In this document: one piece after another, positions 1 through 10,440 of the stretch
Layout: the number at the start of each line of letters is the position of its first letter
How positions within the stretch are numbered: the stretch's first letter is position 1
Source: Haliscomenobacteraceae bacterium
Lineage (GTDB): Bacteria > Bacteroidota > Bacteroidia > Chitinophagales > Saprospiraceae
Direction of reading: 5' to 3'
Length of the DNA stretch: 64,000 bases
NCBI GenBank assembly: GCA_947501115.1
Contig: CANMVX010000019.1
Span: 1-64,000 of the forward strand
The notes under the pieces: generated by a model
The model's input: only the letters and a program-made list of their open reading frames with translations
Told to the model about the DNA's origin: nothing
Database searches by the model: none
Position numbers and translations under genes: made by a program

Positions 1-187
1 AAGTTGTGCGAATACAAGAGATTCGATTGTATGGGAAGACGGAAAAGAATACCCATTAATTAAGCTTGAAATTTCTAACAATTCACACCCGTTCTTTACT
101 GGTAAGATGAAATTTGTTGACACGGCAGGTCGTATTGATAAATTCAATAAGAAATTCGGGAATACTAAGTTTAATAAAGAAATTTAA
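1..187 (+). CDS. rpmE2: 50S ribosomal protein L31 type B, C-terminal part (5' truncated by window edge)
   Basis: Frame starting at nt 2 reads [61 protein letters not shown], typical L31 type B. Confidence 0.9.
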   Translation, partial: SCANTRDSIVWEDGKEYPLIKLEISNNSHPFFTGKMKFVDTAGRIDKFNKKFGNTKFNKEI

Positions 188-205
188 ATTTTTCTTCTAA
201 ACTTG

Positions 206-238
206 AAAGTCCCAATCTTACTCCGGTTGGGACTTTTT
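206..238 (+). terminator. Rho-independent terminator after rpmE2
   Basis: aaagtcccaa-loop-ttgggactttttt hairpin followed by T-run. Confidence 0.8.
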
Positions 239-267
239 GTGTATTTATTAATGCCAAAAAACAAGGT

Positions 268-1476
268 ATGGCGCAAGTAATTCTTTTCGATGGCGAAGCC
301 CGTGAGAATCTTTTACCTCTTACACACTTAAAGCCTGTCTGCGATTTGCGGATTGGTCTTTTAACGATTAGAGAAAAATGGTCTCACTACATGGGATTTC
401 CAGTGAGTGTGGTTACGCAAGACTATCTATCTGAATTATATCCGCTCGAATACGATACCGAGAATTATGTAATCAACGGCGCTGTATTACCTTCTGACGC
501 CTTAGTTGCATTGATTAGGCAAATGGATATTAATGAGGCCTTCCTTCATGAAGACCAATTGGTTGTGGCCAAACTTGATCAAAAACAACTGCGCAAATTA
601 ATCGACGATGAAGCCATTGAAGAGCTTGATGCTCAAGACCTTCAAGACACGCCATTTTTAAAAATAAGCTCACTTACCGACTTAATACTACTGAACGAAG
701 CCGCCATTATTGACGATTTTCGTTTACTTAGCAAAATGCGTAAGTCCATGCCCTTACCTCCGGGAAATACCCTTATCGGTCCCGCCGATAAGTTGTTTAT
801 AGAGGTAGGAGCCACCGTTCAGGGTTCGTACCTGAACACATCGACGGGGCCCATTTATCTATCACGAAATTCTTCTATTCTGGAAGGTTGTTTTATCCGG
901 GGTCCTTTTGCTTTGGGAGAAAATTCAATTTTACGAATGGGCACTAAAATTTATGGGCCTTTAGCTACAGGTCCCTTTTGTAAAATTGGTGGAGAGATAG
1001 AATCCTCTCTATTTCAAGGTTATAGTAACAAGTCTTACGAGGGTTACCTCGGTCACAGCATCATCGGAAATTGGTGTAATCTTGGGGCGGGAACGCAGGC
1101 AGCCAGTGTGCAACACACTTATGATGAAATAGAAATGTGGAATGAGGGAGATGAACAATTCATACCTACAGGTACACAATCTATGGGTGCTGTTTTAGGC
1201 GACCATACAAAAACGGCCAACGGAACCGTTTTCACTCCCGGTTCTGTAACGGGTATTTGTGCGAATACGTTAACTCCTGGTATTGCTCCTCGCTTTATCC
1301 CGTCTTTTGCCGCATCAGAAAGTGGACAGGTAGGAATCACTTTTTCTCCGGAAAATGCCTTTCGTGCTGCTGAACAAATGATGACAAGAAGACAGGCAGA
1401 TCTTACTTTTCAACAAAGATTACTTCTACTTAAAATTTTTGAGATTACCTCATACCAAAGACCTTGGGAGAAATAA
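268..1476 (+). CDS. GlmU-like putative sugar nucleotidyltransferase (left-handed beta-helix C-terminus)
   Basis: 402 aa; N-terminal MAQVILFDGEARENLLPLTHLKPVCDLRIG and hexapeptide-type GNWCNLGAGT region typical of Bacteroidota GlmU-like proteins. Confidence 0.8.
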   Translation: MAQVILFDGEARENLLPLTHLKPVCDLRIGLLTIREKWSHYMGFPVSVVTQDYLSELYPLEYDTENYVINGAVLPSDALVALIRQMDINEAFLHEDQLVVAKLDQKQLRKLIDDEAIEELDAQDLQDTPFLKISSLTDLILLNEAAIIDDFRLLSKMRKSMPLPPGNTLIGPADKLFIEVGATVQGSYLNTSTGPIYLSRNSSILEGCFIRGPFALGENSILRMGTKIYGPLATGPFCKIGGEIESSLFQGYSNKSYEGYLGHSIIGNWCNLGAGTQAASVQHTYDEIEMWNEGDEQFIPTGTQSMGAVLGDHTKTANGTVFTPGSVTGICANTLTPGIAPRFIPSFAASESGQVGITFSPENAFRAAEQMMTRRQADLTFQQRLLLLKIFEITSYQRPWEK

Positions 1477-2126
1477 ATAGATTTACGGTCCCCTTTTGGA
1501 AAAAAATACTTAGTTACCTGATTGAATTTCCACTGGAAACTATCTCGGGTCAAAATGATTTACCCCTGACCGTTTGCTTGCATAAAGGTCGTTTTCAATT
1601 GTATTCTGAACAGGCAATCTACTCTTGGGATGATCTCTATTCCCAATTCCGCGATGTGTTTATTCATCTGTCCCCTGAAATTAAGGATAAAAAAGAGGTA
1701 CTCTTATTAGGATTAGGACTGGGTAGTATCCCCTATTTGCTGGAAAAAAAAATGGATATTGATGCCTATTATACAGCTATCGAAATAGATGAAAACATCA
1801 TTTATCTCGCAGAAAAATATACCCTGCAATATTTAAATTCAGGCATTAGTGCTGTTCAGGCTGATGCCCTGGCTTTTCCGTTCTACACCGAGGAAAAATT
1901 TGACCTCATCTGCTTTGATGTTTTCAATGATAATGAAACGCCCTTAGATTTCTTTTCAACAGATTATTTCGAAGCCCTAAAAGAGTGTTTAGAGCCTAAC
2001 GGCTTGCTATTATTTAACGTTCTTAGAGCTCAACAGCCTCCCATAGAAAATATATTTAGCGTTTTTCCAAATGCAGTTCCATTTACATCAAATGAGAATG
2101 ATGTTTGGATAGCAAGGAATGTTTAG
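1464..2126 (+). CDS. Spermidine synthase-like / class I SAM-dependent methyltransferase
   Basis: LLLGLGLGSIPYLLEK motif I and IEIDENIIYLAEKY motif II; start overlaps the upstream gene. Confidence 0.6.
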   Translation: MGEINRFTVPFWKKILSYLIEFPLETISGQNDLPLTVCLHKGRFQLYSEQAIYSWDDLYSQFRDVFIHLSPEIKDKKEVLLLGLGLGSIPYLLEKKMDIDAYYTAIEIDENIIYLAEKYTLQYLNSGISAVQADALAFPFYTEEKFDLICFDVFNDNETPLDFFSTDYFEALKECLEPNGLLLFNVLRAQQPPIENIFSVFPNAVPFTSNENDVWIARNV

Positions 2127-2154
2127 AATTATTGAGACTAAATTCCACTTTTAA

Positions 2155-2676
2155 TCATTCATCAATGACATCAGTTGTTATTTTTTTAGTACTAATGAAC
2201 GAAAATAGTTTTTTCGCCTCATCCCAGGAATAGAAAGAATAATCCAAATCTACTTTATCATAATTTATCTCATTTGATTTAGATTTATAGCAAATGAATA
2301 AATCGCTATGCTTTTCATATAAAATATTTTTATTCTGATCATGGTAAGTGCCACGGTAACTGTTTTCATAGCTTAATGGCAGTTTATAAATTTTACCATT
2401 CAACACATCAACCATAACACCAAGTGATAGACCTGCACCAGCACCCCAGAGGACCACGATATAATGACCACCAAAATTTATTTGACCCTTATTATATTGT
2501 TCAGTGATAGCTGATTTATATTTTGACCCCAGCGGATGACTACTAAGGTTAACAGGTACTTTTTTTGTTGTTATCTCCCTTGCTGGAAAATCGTTAAAAG
2601 AAAATCCCTCGATATTCTGCCCAATTAAAGCTTGGGAAAATAGTATCATGGCAATAAAAAATATATTATTCATCAT
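2155..2676 (-). CDS. Hypothetical exported protein
   Basis: 173 aa with N-terminal signal-like segment; INFGGHYIVVLWGAGAG motif. Confidence 0.5.
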   Translation of the reverse strand: MMNNIFFIAMILFSQALIGQNIEGFSFNDFPAREITTKKVPVNLSSHPLGSKYKSAITEQYNKGQINFGGHYIVVLWGAGAGLSLGVMVDVLNGKIYKLPLSYENSYRGTYHDQNKNILYEKHSDLFICYKSKSNEINYDKVDLDYSFYSWDEAKKLFSFISTKKITTDVIDE

Positions 2677-2809
2677 ATATTCCTGATAAAAAAGGTTTGT
2701 GGAAATAAAATACCAATGTCAATATGATGCAGCATTTAGTGCTGCTTGGTGGAAAATATACCATCAAATGAGGTATCAATTTCTCTAAAACTTTAGTTGT
2801 AAGAAATTA

Positions 2810-3511
2810 TCAGGGCGTGGTAAAAGCCACAGGAATTTGTTTTCCATTAAAATATTGATGCCCGTTTAGTGCAAAATTAGATATAAAATCAGCCATTTTA
2901 TGAGCACTTATGGGTGCTTCGTAGCCTGGAAAAGCTTGCGATAACATTTCAGTTTGCACCGCTCCAAGCGCTAACGCATTGACAGAAATACCTTTGCCAC
3001 TAAATTCGACAGCTAAACATTCAGTCAAAGTTCCTAAAGCAGCTTTAGAAGCACTGTATGCACTCAATCCAGGAAATTTACTGCTTCCCTGAAATCCACC
3101 CATAGAGGTAATATTAACAATATGGGCATTCCCACTTAAAAGAAGCCAGGGATAAAGAAAACGAATCAACTTTGCCGGACTAAAAACATTCACTTCAAAT
3201 TGCTTTTGCCAATCTTCTTCCGATTGTTCCACAAAGGGTTTATTTACTAAAAAACCAGCATTATTGATGACAATATCCAGACCGTTCATCGCATTTAAAG
3301 TATTAGACAAGGTATGAAAATCATCCTTTACCAAATCTAATTCAAAAGGAAAAAGACGATGTTCCTTTATAGCCTGATTAAAAACAGGTATGGATTGATC
3401 CAGCGGTTTTCTTGCTATAGCTATTACCTCATGATTTTGGTCCAGGAGGAATTGACATAAAAGTTCAAAACCAATACCTTGGCTTGTACCTGTTATTAAA
3501 ATTTTAGACAT
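2810..3511 (-). CDS. SDR family oxidoreductase
   Basis: TGTSQGIGFELL Rossmann motif, NNAG, YSASK catalytic motif; start chosen at MSKILITG. Confidence 0.85.
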   Translation of the reverse strand: MSKILITGTSQGIGFELLCQFLLDQNHEVIAIARKPLDQSIPVFNQAIKEHRLFPFELDLVKDDFHTLSNTLNAMNGLDIVINNAGFLVNKPFVEQSEEDWQKQFEVNVFSPAKLIRFLYPWLLLSGNAHIVNITSMGGFQGSSKFPGLSAYSASKAALGTLTECLAVEFSGKGISVNALALGAVQTEMLSQAFPGYEAPISAHKMADFISNFALNGHQYFNGKQIPVAFTTP

Positions 3512-3512
3512 A

Positions 3513-4214
3513 TTATAAATCACCTTTTTGTGGACGAACAACTATTTCCTCTATCACGGTATTTCCAGGCATTTCCCAGGCATTCCAAACGGCATCGGCT
3601 ACAGCATCAGCTGATAAAATCCTATTTGCTTCTACGGGAATGCCGTCCCAGGAAGAGGTTAATGTTTGGCCTGGTAATACCGCTGTTACTTTAATTTCCC
3701 TCTCTAGAAACGATGCACGAAGCATTTTTGTCCAGGCTAACTGAGCTACTTTCGATATACTGTAAGCTGGACTATCGAAACGGGGTTCATTGGAAACAAC
3801 ACTGCAAATAGAAAAAATATGCGTTCCCTTTTTAAAAGAAGACTGCCATTTTTGGCATAAATAATGATTACTTAGCACATGCAATTGCATAAAATCATCT
3901 AGACTTGGACTATCCTCGGGGTTTAACAGTTCGCCCATAGCAAATAGGCCTGCATTGAGCACTAAAACATCGATTGAAGATAAGGTCGCAAGGGCAAACT
4001 GCGAAAGAGAGCTCAACTGAGATTTATCCATTAAGTCAATCGAAAAAGTAGTAAATCGCTGAGCAGGAAATCTTTGCTGTAATTCCCCACTTCTTGCCTG
4101 CAGTCCTTCGATATCCCGGGCAATCATCAACAAATCAAAACCATTTTCAGCAAATCTATTAGCTATTGACCAACCAATACCCTTAGAAGCGCCTGTAATT
4201 ATGGCAACTGGCAT
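3513..4214 (-). CDS. SDR family oxidoreductase
   Basis: TGASKGIGWSIA, LNAG, YSISK motifs. Confidence 0.85.
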   Translation of the reverse strand: MPVAIITGASKGIGWSIANRFAENGFDLLMIARDIEGLQARSGELQQRFPAQRFTTFSIDLMDKSQLSSLSQFALATLSSIDVLVLNAGLFAMGELLNPEDSPSLDDFMQLHVLSNHYLCQKWQSSFKKGTHIFSICSVVSNEPRFDSPAYSISKVAQLAWTKMLRASFLEREIKVTAVLPGQTLTSSWDGIPVEANRILSADAVADAVWNAWEMPGNTVIEEIVVRPQKGDL

Positions 4215-4304
4215 TATTTCTATTTATTTCTTAAACTGAATACGGGTTCTATTTGTTTTAATTAATTAATTTTAACTTTTAATTCGTCTTTAACAAAAAG
4301 GAAA

Positions 4305-5051
4305 GTGGTAATAACTAAATTATTAGATCATCTGGGAAAGTACCTTATTTTGATGGGAAACGCCTTTTCAAAGCCTGAAAAGACGTCCATGTACTACAGA
4401 GAGGTCATTCGACAGATGCATGACATTGGGGTAGGTTCCCTCATTATAGTTTTTATCATTTCTCTATTTATCGGGGCAGTTACCGCCATTCAGTTTGCTT
4501 ATCAGCTTGATGGTACTTTAGTGCCCGATTATTATATTGGTTACGTGGTAAGAGATATGACCATTATAGAATTGGCGCCAACCATTACTTGCTTGGTTTT
4601 AGCTGGAAAAGTTGGCTCGAACATGGCTTCTGAAATTGGGGGTATGCGTCAGAAAGAGCATATCGACGCCATGGAAATCATGGGTGTTAATACCGCTGCC
4701 TATCTAATAATGCCAAAAGTTTTAGCTGCCGTGATAATCATTCCCATTTTAGTAGCTATCGCGGCTTTTGTGAGTATTGGTGGCGGATTTATTGCATCGG
4801 TTCCCACAGGATTGCTTTCAGGACAAGAATTTGTCATGGGATTAAGGTCATTTTTTATGCCTTACAATGTTTTCATGATGTTTGTTAAATCATTGGTTTT
4901 TGCTTTTTTACTCACTTCTATTTCTTGTTATCAAGGTTACAACGTAAAAGGCGGTAGCATAGAATTGGGAAAGGCAAGCACTAATGCAGTAGTAATTAGT
5001 GATATCATGATTTTATTGGCTGATTATCTGATTGCCGTAGTTTTAATTTAA
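4305..5051 (+). CDS. MlaE/YrbE-family ABC transporter permease
   Basis: EIGGMRQKEHIDAMEIMGVN motif typical of MlaE permeases. Confidence 0.85.
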   Translation: MVITKLLDHLGKYLILMGNAFSKPEKTSMYYREVIRQMHDIGVGSLIIVFIISLFIGAVTAIQFAYQLDGTLVPDYYIGYVVRDMTIIELAPTITCLVLAGKVGSNMASEIGGMRQKEHIDAMEIMGVNTAAYLIMPKVLAAVIIIPILVAIAAFVSIGGGFIASVPTGLLSGQEFVMGLRSFFMPYNVFMMFVKSLVFAFLLTSISCYQGYNVKGGSIELGKASTNAVVISDIMILLADYLIAVVLI

Positions 5052-5069
5052 TTTTCTGTAAATAGACTT

Positions 5070-5843
5070 ATGATAAAAATTAGCGGAATTTATAAATCGT
5101 TCGGAAATACGCCTGTCTTAAAAAACATTTCGGCCGAGTTTCAACCTGGAAAGACCAATTTAATTATTGGAAAATCAGGGGCAGGAAAAACGGTGCTTTT
5201 AAAACTATTAGTTGGCTTAATCGCGCCAAATGAAGGGCAAATTTTTTACAACAAGGTAGATTTCCTACAATTAAAAAAGAAGGATTTAAGGACTTTAAGG
5301 ATGAAAGTAGGTATGCTTTTTCAAGGCTCAGCTTTATTTGACTCCCTAACGGTGGAGGAAAATATTCGGTTTCCACTGGATATGTTTACCGATTTGACGA
5401 AAAAAGAAAAATCTGACCGGGTTAATACCTGTTTAAATAGAGTTAGTTTAGATGGGATTAATGCAAAATTTCCATCGGAATTAAGTGGTGGTATGCAGAA
5501 AAGAGTAGGTATTGCGCGAGCCATTGTTTTAAACCCTTCTTATCTTTTTTGTGATGAACCCAATTCAGGACTTGACCCAAAAACTTCTTTAGTCATTGAC
5601 GAACTGATTAAAGACATTACCATTGAAAACAATATGACTACCATCATAAACACTCACGACATGAACTCTGTGATGGAAATTGGTGATAATGTGATACTTC
5701 TGCATGAAGGTGAAATATGTTGGCAAGGAAATAAGGATGAAATCATGTCAAGTGAAAATGAAATACTACATGATTTTATTTTTGCATCGCCCTTCCTGCA
5801 GAGATTGCGTAATGCGGCTATATCCAATGGGTTCCAGAAATAA
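5070..5843 (+). CDS. ABC transporter ATP-binding protein (MlaF-like)
   Basis: GKSGAGKTVLLK Walker A, LSGGMQKRVGIARA signature, FCDEPNSGLDP Walker B. Confidence 0.9.
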   Translation: MIKISGIYKSFGNTPVLKNISAEFQPGKTNLIIGKSGAGKTVLLKLLVGLIAPNEGQIFYNKVDFLQLKKKDLRTLRMKVGMLFQGSALFDSLTVEENIRFPLDMFTDLTKKEKSDRVNTCLNRVSLDGINAKFPSELSGGMQKRVGIARAIVLNPSYLFCDEPNSGLDPKTSLVIDELIKDITIENNMTTIINTHDMNSVMEIGDNVILLHEGEICWQGNKDEIMSSENEILHDFIFASPFLQRLRNAAISNGFQK

Positions 5844-5916
5844 TCAAAATAAAGAAAAGCAAATAGTGCTTTTATCCGTCTAATTATTTAATTTTGACTA
5901 TTGTTTTATTCCATCT

Positions 5917-6000
5917 GCCCAGGTGGTGAAATTGGTAGACATGCTACTTTGAGGTGGTAGTGCTCGTAAGGGTGTGCAGGTTCGAATCCTGTCCTGGGCA
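5917..6000 (+). tRNA. tRNA-Leu (anticodon GAG)
   Basis: Acceptor GCCCAGG/CCTGGGC, anticodon stem CTACT/GGTAG with loop TTGAGGT, variable arm, GGTTCGAATCC T-arm. Confidence 0.93.
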
Positions 6001-6008
6001 CAAAAAGG

Positions 6009-6037
6009 GGCGGTGTTACTATTTACACCGCCTTTTT
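6009..6037 (+). terminator. Terminator downstream of tRNA-Leu
   Basis: ggcggtgt-tactattt-acaccgcc-ttttt. Confidence 0.85.
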
Positions 6038-6057
6038 CTATTATAATTTAGCAAAAT

Positions 6058-6663
6058 ATGGATGCATCATTTTGGAATGAACGTTATGTTTCAAAGGAAT
6101 ACGTTTACGGTAAAGAACCTAATACATTTTTCAAAGATTTCATACATCAAAAATTACGCGTCCCCGGAAAATTACTGCTTCCTGCGGAAGGAGAAGGAAG
6201 AAATGCCGTCTTTGCGGCACTCAATGGCTATCAGGTAACCGCTTTTGATTTTAGTACAGATGCTAAAAATAAGGCACAGCTTTTAGCCAGCGAACAAAAT
6301 GTATCTATTGAATACCTGACTTCCGATATATCATCTTTCGATTTTACCCCTGAAACATTTGATGTTGCCGGTTTATTTTTTGTGCATCTGCCACCTGTTG
6401 AAAGAGCCTCTTTCCATGCTTCAGTCATTTCATCGCTTTTACCTGGAGGATTGATTTGTTTGGAAGCCTTCCATTCTGATCAGATAGAATTAAATTCGGG
6501 AGGCCCAAAAAACAAAGTTATGCTAATGGATGTTGATCAATTAGCAAATGATTTCAAATCAATGGATATTTTACACCTGACAAAAATAGAAAGAGTCCTT
6601 TATGAAGGTCCTTTCCATCAAGGTAAAGCTGCCTTAGTACAGCTAATAGCAAAAAAGAAGTAA
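6058..6663 (+). CDS. Class I SAM-dependent methyltransferase
   Basis: WNERYVSKEYVYGKEPN... LLPAEGEGRNAVFAA motifs. Confidence 0.75.
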   Translation: MDASFWNERYVSKEYVYGKEPNTFFKDFIHQKLRVPGKLLLPAEGEGRNAVFAALNGYQVTAFDFSTDAKNKAQLLASEQNVSIEYLTSDISSFDFTPETFDVAGLFFVHLPPVERASFHASVISSLLPGGLICLEAFHSDQIELNSGGPKNKVMLMDVDQLANDFKSMDILHLTKIERVLYEGPFHQGKAALVQLIAKKK

Positions 6664-6666
6664 ATT

Positions 6667-7050
6667 ATGACCGCAGCAAAAAAAGGTAACAAAGTTTATA
6701 CCACATTCGCGTTCAAGTGTCCAAAATGTGCGAAAGGTGATTTGTATCCAACGGGTACTTTTTCATTTTCACAACCCTTTGATATGAATGATACGTGTAG
6801 TGATTGTGGGCAGAAATTTTTTCCAGAGCCAGGTTTCTACTATGGTTCTATGTTCATTTCTTATATTTTTACTGGCTGGTTCTCCATTGCATTTGTTTTA
6901 CTCTTACATTGGATATTTAAATGGAGTACTACCGCCTCTTTTGCAGCATTAATTGCTGTTTTAGCTTTATTTTTCGTATATATCTTCAGATTGTCCAGGT
7001 CTATCTGGCTAAATCTAATGGTAAAATATGACCCGCCAACTGATAAATAA
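6667..7050 (+). CDS. DUF983 domain-containing protein
   Basis: CPKCAKGDLYPTGTF...CSDCGQKFFPEPGFYYGSMFISY. Confidence 0.85.
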   Translation: MTAAKKGNKVYTTFAFKCPKCAKGDLYPTGTFSFSQPFDMNDTCSDCGQKFFPEPGFYYGSMFISYIFTGWFSIAFVLLLHWIFKWSTTASFAALIAVLALFFVYIFRLSRSIWLNLMVKYDPPTDK

Positions 7051-7075
7051 TTTTTAAGCTTTTATTGGAATTAAA

Positions 7076-7723
7076 ATGGATAACGCTCTGATTTTAAACT
7101 ATATAAGGACAGAATACCCTCAATTGGCTGAAAAATCACTGCAAGATGAAATAGCCTCCGTTGGTAAGGTTGTTACTTTTAAAAATGGTGATATTATTCT
7201 TGATATTGGAAGCTACATTAAAAGTATGCCTTTAATCATTTCTGGTTTAATCAAGGCGGTAAGAGAGGATTCCGAAGGAAATGAGATTTTTCTATATTAT
7301 CTAGCTGGTGGGGAGACATGTAGTATGTCATTTACCTGTTGCCTGATGAATAAAAAAAGTGAAATTAGAACCATTGCCGAGGAGGATACGCTTCTAATTG
7401 CCATTCCTTCAAAATATATGGACGAATGGATGTCAAAATATGCAAGCTGGCGCAATTGGGTAATGAAAAGTTACGAACTTCGAATGAAGGAATTATTGAA
7501 AACCATTGACAGTATTGCTTTTCAAAAAATGGATGAACGCTTGCTCGCCTATCTACAAAATAAAGCGGAAAAATTGCATTCAAAAATATTGCACACCACA
7601 CATCAGGAAATAGCCTACGATTTGAATGCGTCCAGGGAAGCCGTATCCAGGTTACTAAAACAACTGGAAAATGATCATTATGTAGTCTTGGGGAGAAATA
7701 AAATTGAAATTCTAACCAAGTGA
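7076..7723 (+). CDS. Crp/Fnr family transcriptional regulator
   Basis: cNMP-binding fold plus C-terminal HTH (HQEIAYDLNASREAVSRLLKQLE). Confidence 0.85.
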   Translation: MDNALILNYIRTEYPQLAEKSLQDEIASVGKVVTFKNGDIILDIGSYIKSMPLIISGLIKAVREDSEGNEIFLYYLAGGETCSMSFTCCLMNKKSEIRTIAEEDTLLIAIPSKYMDEWMSKYASWRNWVMKSYELRMKELLKTIDSIAFQKMDERLLAYLQNKAEKLHSKILHTTHQEIAYDLNASREAVSRLLKQLENDHYVVLGRNKIEILTK

Positions 7724-7735
7724 GAAGAAAAGATT

Positions 7736-9913
7736 ATGCGATTTTATACACATAGTTTCTTAGTCCTTTTCTTTTCCCTATATTCCTTACCCATTTTTTC
7801 AGCGTGCCAGTTTAAATCCCAAAATTTAAATTATTTTCCTCTTATTCAGTCATTTATAGTAAATCCAACCTCTCCCGCTTCCCCTTATTTCACCTCCTTT
7901 AAAGATATATATTTAAAATTTGGGAAGCAAACCATCCTTCAACCCAATGAAAATATTAACGAGTGGTATGAGCGATTTTGCGAAGTAGCTCCTCTTTCAG
8001 ATATTGAATGGCTAATTTATCAATCTGACTTATCCGATATACAAGAATTAAAGAATGCCGTTATTCAAAACACAGGATTAATCACCTACCTAAGGACCAA
8101 TAAATTTGCCCGGCATTTAGTGAAAAACAAGTGCCTGGAAACTATTGAATATCTGCTATTTGCCAAGAAATGCGAACCATTTGTTACAGCAGATAAAGAT
8201 GTATGGCAAACTAAAAAACCAGATATTCAAAATATGGAAGCATTGATTCAAGAGGGTACAAAAGAATTTTTAACCATTGAATCTCACTATATCAGATTAA
8301 GAATGGCCTACCAAATCATACGATTAGCGCATTATTCGGGTCAATATAGTAAAGTAAAATACCTGTATAACTATTTTATACCTAAAATTAATCATGCGCC
8401 AAGCACCATTCAATATTGGATTGAGGGTCATTATGCGGGCGCACTTAAAGCATTGGGAGAAAGAGCAAAAGCTGCTTATTTCTACGCCAGAGTATTTCAT
8501 CATTGTCCCGCAAAAAGAGAATCTGCCTTTTTAAGCTTTGAAGTCAGAACAGATAATGACTGGCTAAGCGCTCTTTCTTTCTGTGAAAATGACCAGGAAC
8601 GCACGGCTTTGTATGCATTAAGGGCCAGTTTTAGAAATAGTAGAGCCGTCGATGAAATGATTGACATTTATAGTCTTCATCCAAAAAGTAACTATTTAGA
8701 ATCTATTCTCATTCAGGAGATAGAAAAACAAGAAAAAAAGCCAGTAGTTGAGTATATTAAAAAACTCGACACTTTTGTAAAACAAGTGATTGATGAAAAA
8801 AAAGTAGCCCATCCGGAAATCTGGCTCCTGGCATTAGGGTATTTAAAATACTTAAATAACGATTATTTTGAAGCCAAATTGGCTTTTAATGCAGTAGCAG
8901 AATATACCCAATCTAAAGCTCTTCAGGAACAAATAGCCATATTTAATATGGCCATTGAAATAAAAGAATGGGAAAAAATAAATGAGGAAGTTGCTCAACG
9001 TATCTGGGAGTTTCAATCTGAAAATGAAGTTTTTAATAGATACCCTACCCTTCAGTTATTATTATCAAAACAAGTTTTCCAAAATTTGAAAAATCATGGA
9101 AGTCCAGGACTTGCTGTGTTGTATAAGTTTGGACTTAATGCCGTAAAAGTTAACCCCAGTGAAGATGTTATCCGTGATATAAAAGAATTAGCGAAAAAAG
9201 AAATTATTAATCCTTTTGAAAAGAGCCTCATGGTTCTTTCAAAAAAGCAATTCAATACTGAAATTCAAGCACTTTATGCTACCTGGTTAATGACCTTAAA
9301 CGAATGGGAGGCAGCAGAAAAAGCCTGGGAAGAAATTCCCCTTGCTGATATCGAATTATTTGGAAAATCAAATCCATTTGTTGAAAGATTAAATGAATGC
9401 GTCCATTGTCCGGTAAAATCAAATGAAAGGCAATTAACGAAACCTCAAATTGTAGCTGAAATGTTAAAACTACAGTACGACATTAAAGCTAACAGATCCG
9501 AAAGTCCTCAATACTACTATAAAATGGGACTTGGTCTTTATAATATGTCCTATTTTGGTTATGCCTGGAACGTCGTCGATTATTTCCGGAGCGGTTCCAG
9601 TCTTAAGGCTGAAAGGTTAGAAAATGCTTCGGATAGGATGAAGCACCCTCTTTTCCCTAACGGGAATAGAGAAAACATTGATTTATCAAAAGCATTAGGC
9701 TACTTTGAAAAAGCCATTACCTTGAGTACGGATAAAGAATTAAGTGCCAGGGCTACCTTTATGGCTGCGCGTTGTGAACAAAAAATGTCTCATGTTACCA
9801 AAACAGCTAACAAAAGAAGGTATTTTGCCCTATTGAAAACAAAATACAAGGATACCCAATATTATGGTAAAGTCATTGAAAGCTGTAAATACTTCAAATA
9901 TTATGTCAACTAA
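7736..9913 (+). CDS. Hypothetical protein (725 aa, repeat-like helical)
   Basis: Long intact ORF with N-terminal signal-like segment; internal TPR-like stretches. Confidence 0.6.
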   Translation: MRFYTHSFLVLFFSLYSLPIFSACQFKSQNLNYFPLIQSFIVNPTSPASPYFTSFKDIYLKFGKQTILQPNENINEWYERFCEVAPLSDIEWLIYQSDLSDIQELKNAVIQNTGLITYLRTNKFARHLVKNKCLETIEYLLFAKKCEPFVTADKDVWQTKKPDIQNMEALIQEGTKEFLTIESHYIRLRMAYQIIRLAHYSGQYSKVKYLYNYFIPKINHAPSTIQYWIEGHYAGALKALGERAKAAYFYARVFHHCPAKRESAFLSFEVRTDNDWLSALSFCENDQERTALYALRASFRNSRAVDEMIDIYSLHPKSNYLESILIQEIEKQEKKPVVEYIKKLDTFVKQVIDEKKVAHPEIWLLALGYLKYLNNDYFEAKLAFNAVAEYTQSKALQEQIAIFNMAIEIKEWEKINEEVAQRIWEFQSENEVFNRYPTLQLLLSKQVFQNLKNHGSPGLAVLYKFGLNAVKVNPSEDVIRDIKELAKKEIINPFEKSLMVLSKKQFNTEIQALYATWLMTLNEWEAAEKAWEEIPLADIELFGKSNPFVERLNECVHCPVKSNERQLTKPQIVAEMLKLQYDIKANRSESPQYYYKMGLGLYNMSYFGYAWNVVDYFRSGSSLKAERLENASDRMKHPLFPNGNRENIDLSKALGYFEKAITLSTDKELSARATFMAARCEQKMSHVTKTANKRRYFALLKTKYKDTQYYGKVIESCKYFKYYVN

Positions 9914-10440
9914 CTAAAGTTTGTGTGCAAAGAGCGTGCAATCATTTTAGGTTCTTCATCAAATTTGGTGACTATATGTATATTAATCTGATATTCTAGT
10001 CAATTCCACCTTTTTCAGTAAAGTTTCCTGTTAATCTGAGTCCCTGTTCTTGCTGTTTTCTATTTTTTTTAGAAACCAAACATGACATTTCACCAAAATT
10101 GACGAGGTGCCTCATTTTGTTCCAATTATTCTGTTGCAATTATAAGCTATCCAATCATTGATATTTGAGTATCTACCATTTCGGATTTATTTTCAAGCAC
10201 ATATTGTCCTTAACCGATTTTCCTTCATTTAAATGTTAAATACCACCTAAATGGCCTGTAAATCAACTAAAAAATGCCGCTGTTCGGTTATTTATTATTT
10301 TATATTTAACCGCATTGGAAAACACATTTAGCCTATTAAAAGCATAGTGTTATGAACAAAAATAACTCTCCATTATAAACTTATTTAGTTGATTATCAAT
10401 TTATAGCAACTCATAAACTTCGAGAATATGTTCGAGTAGT

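Noticed and set aside
1119-1340. ORF track antisense ORFs such as 1119-1340, 5164-5524, 10798-11842, 15452-15881, 43435-43749, 57747-57981
   Set aside because: They lie wholly inside strong CDS on the other strand or another frame, with no protein-family-like features.
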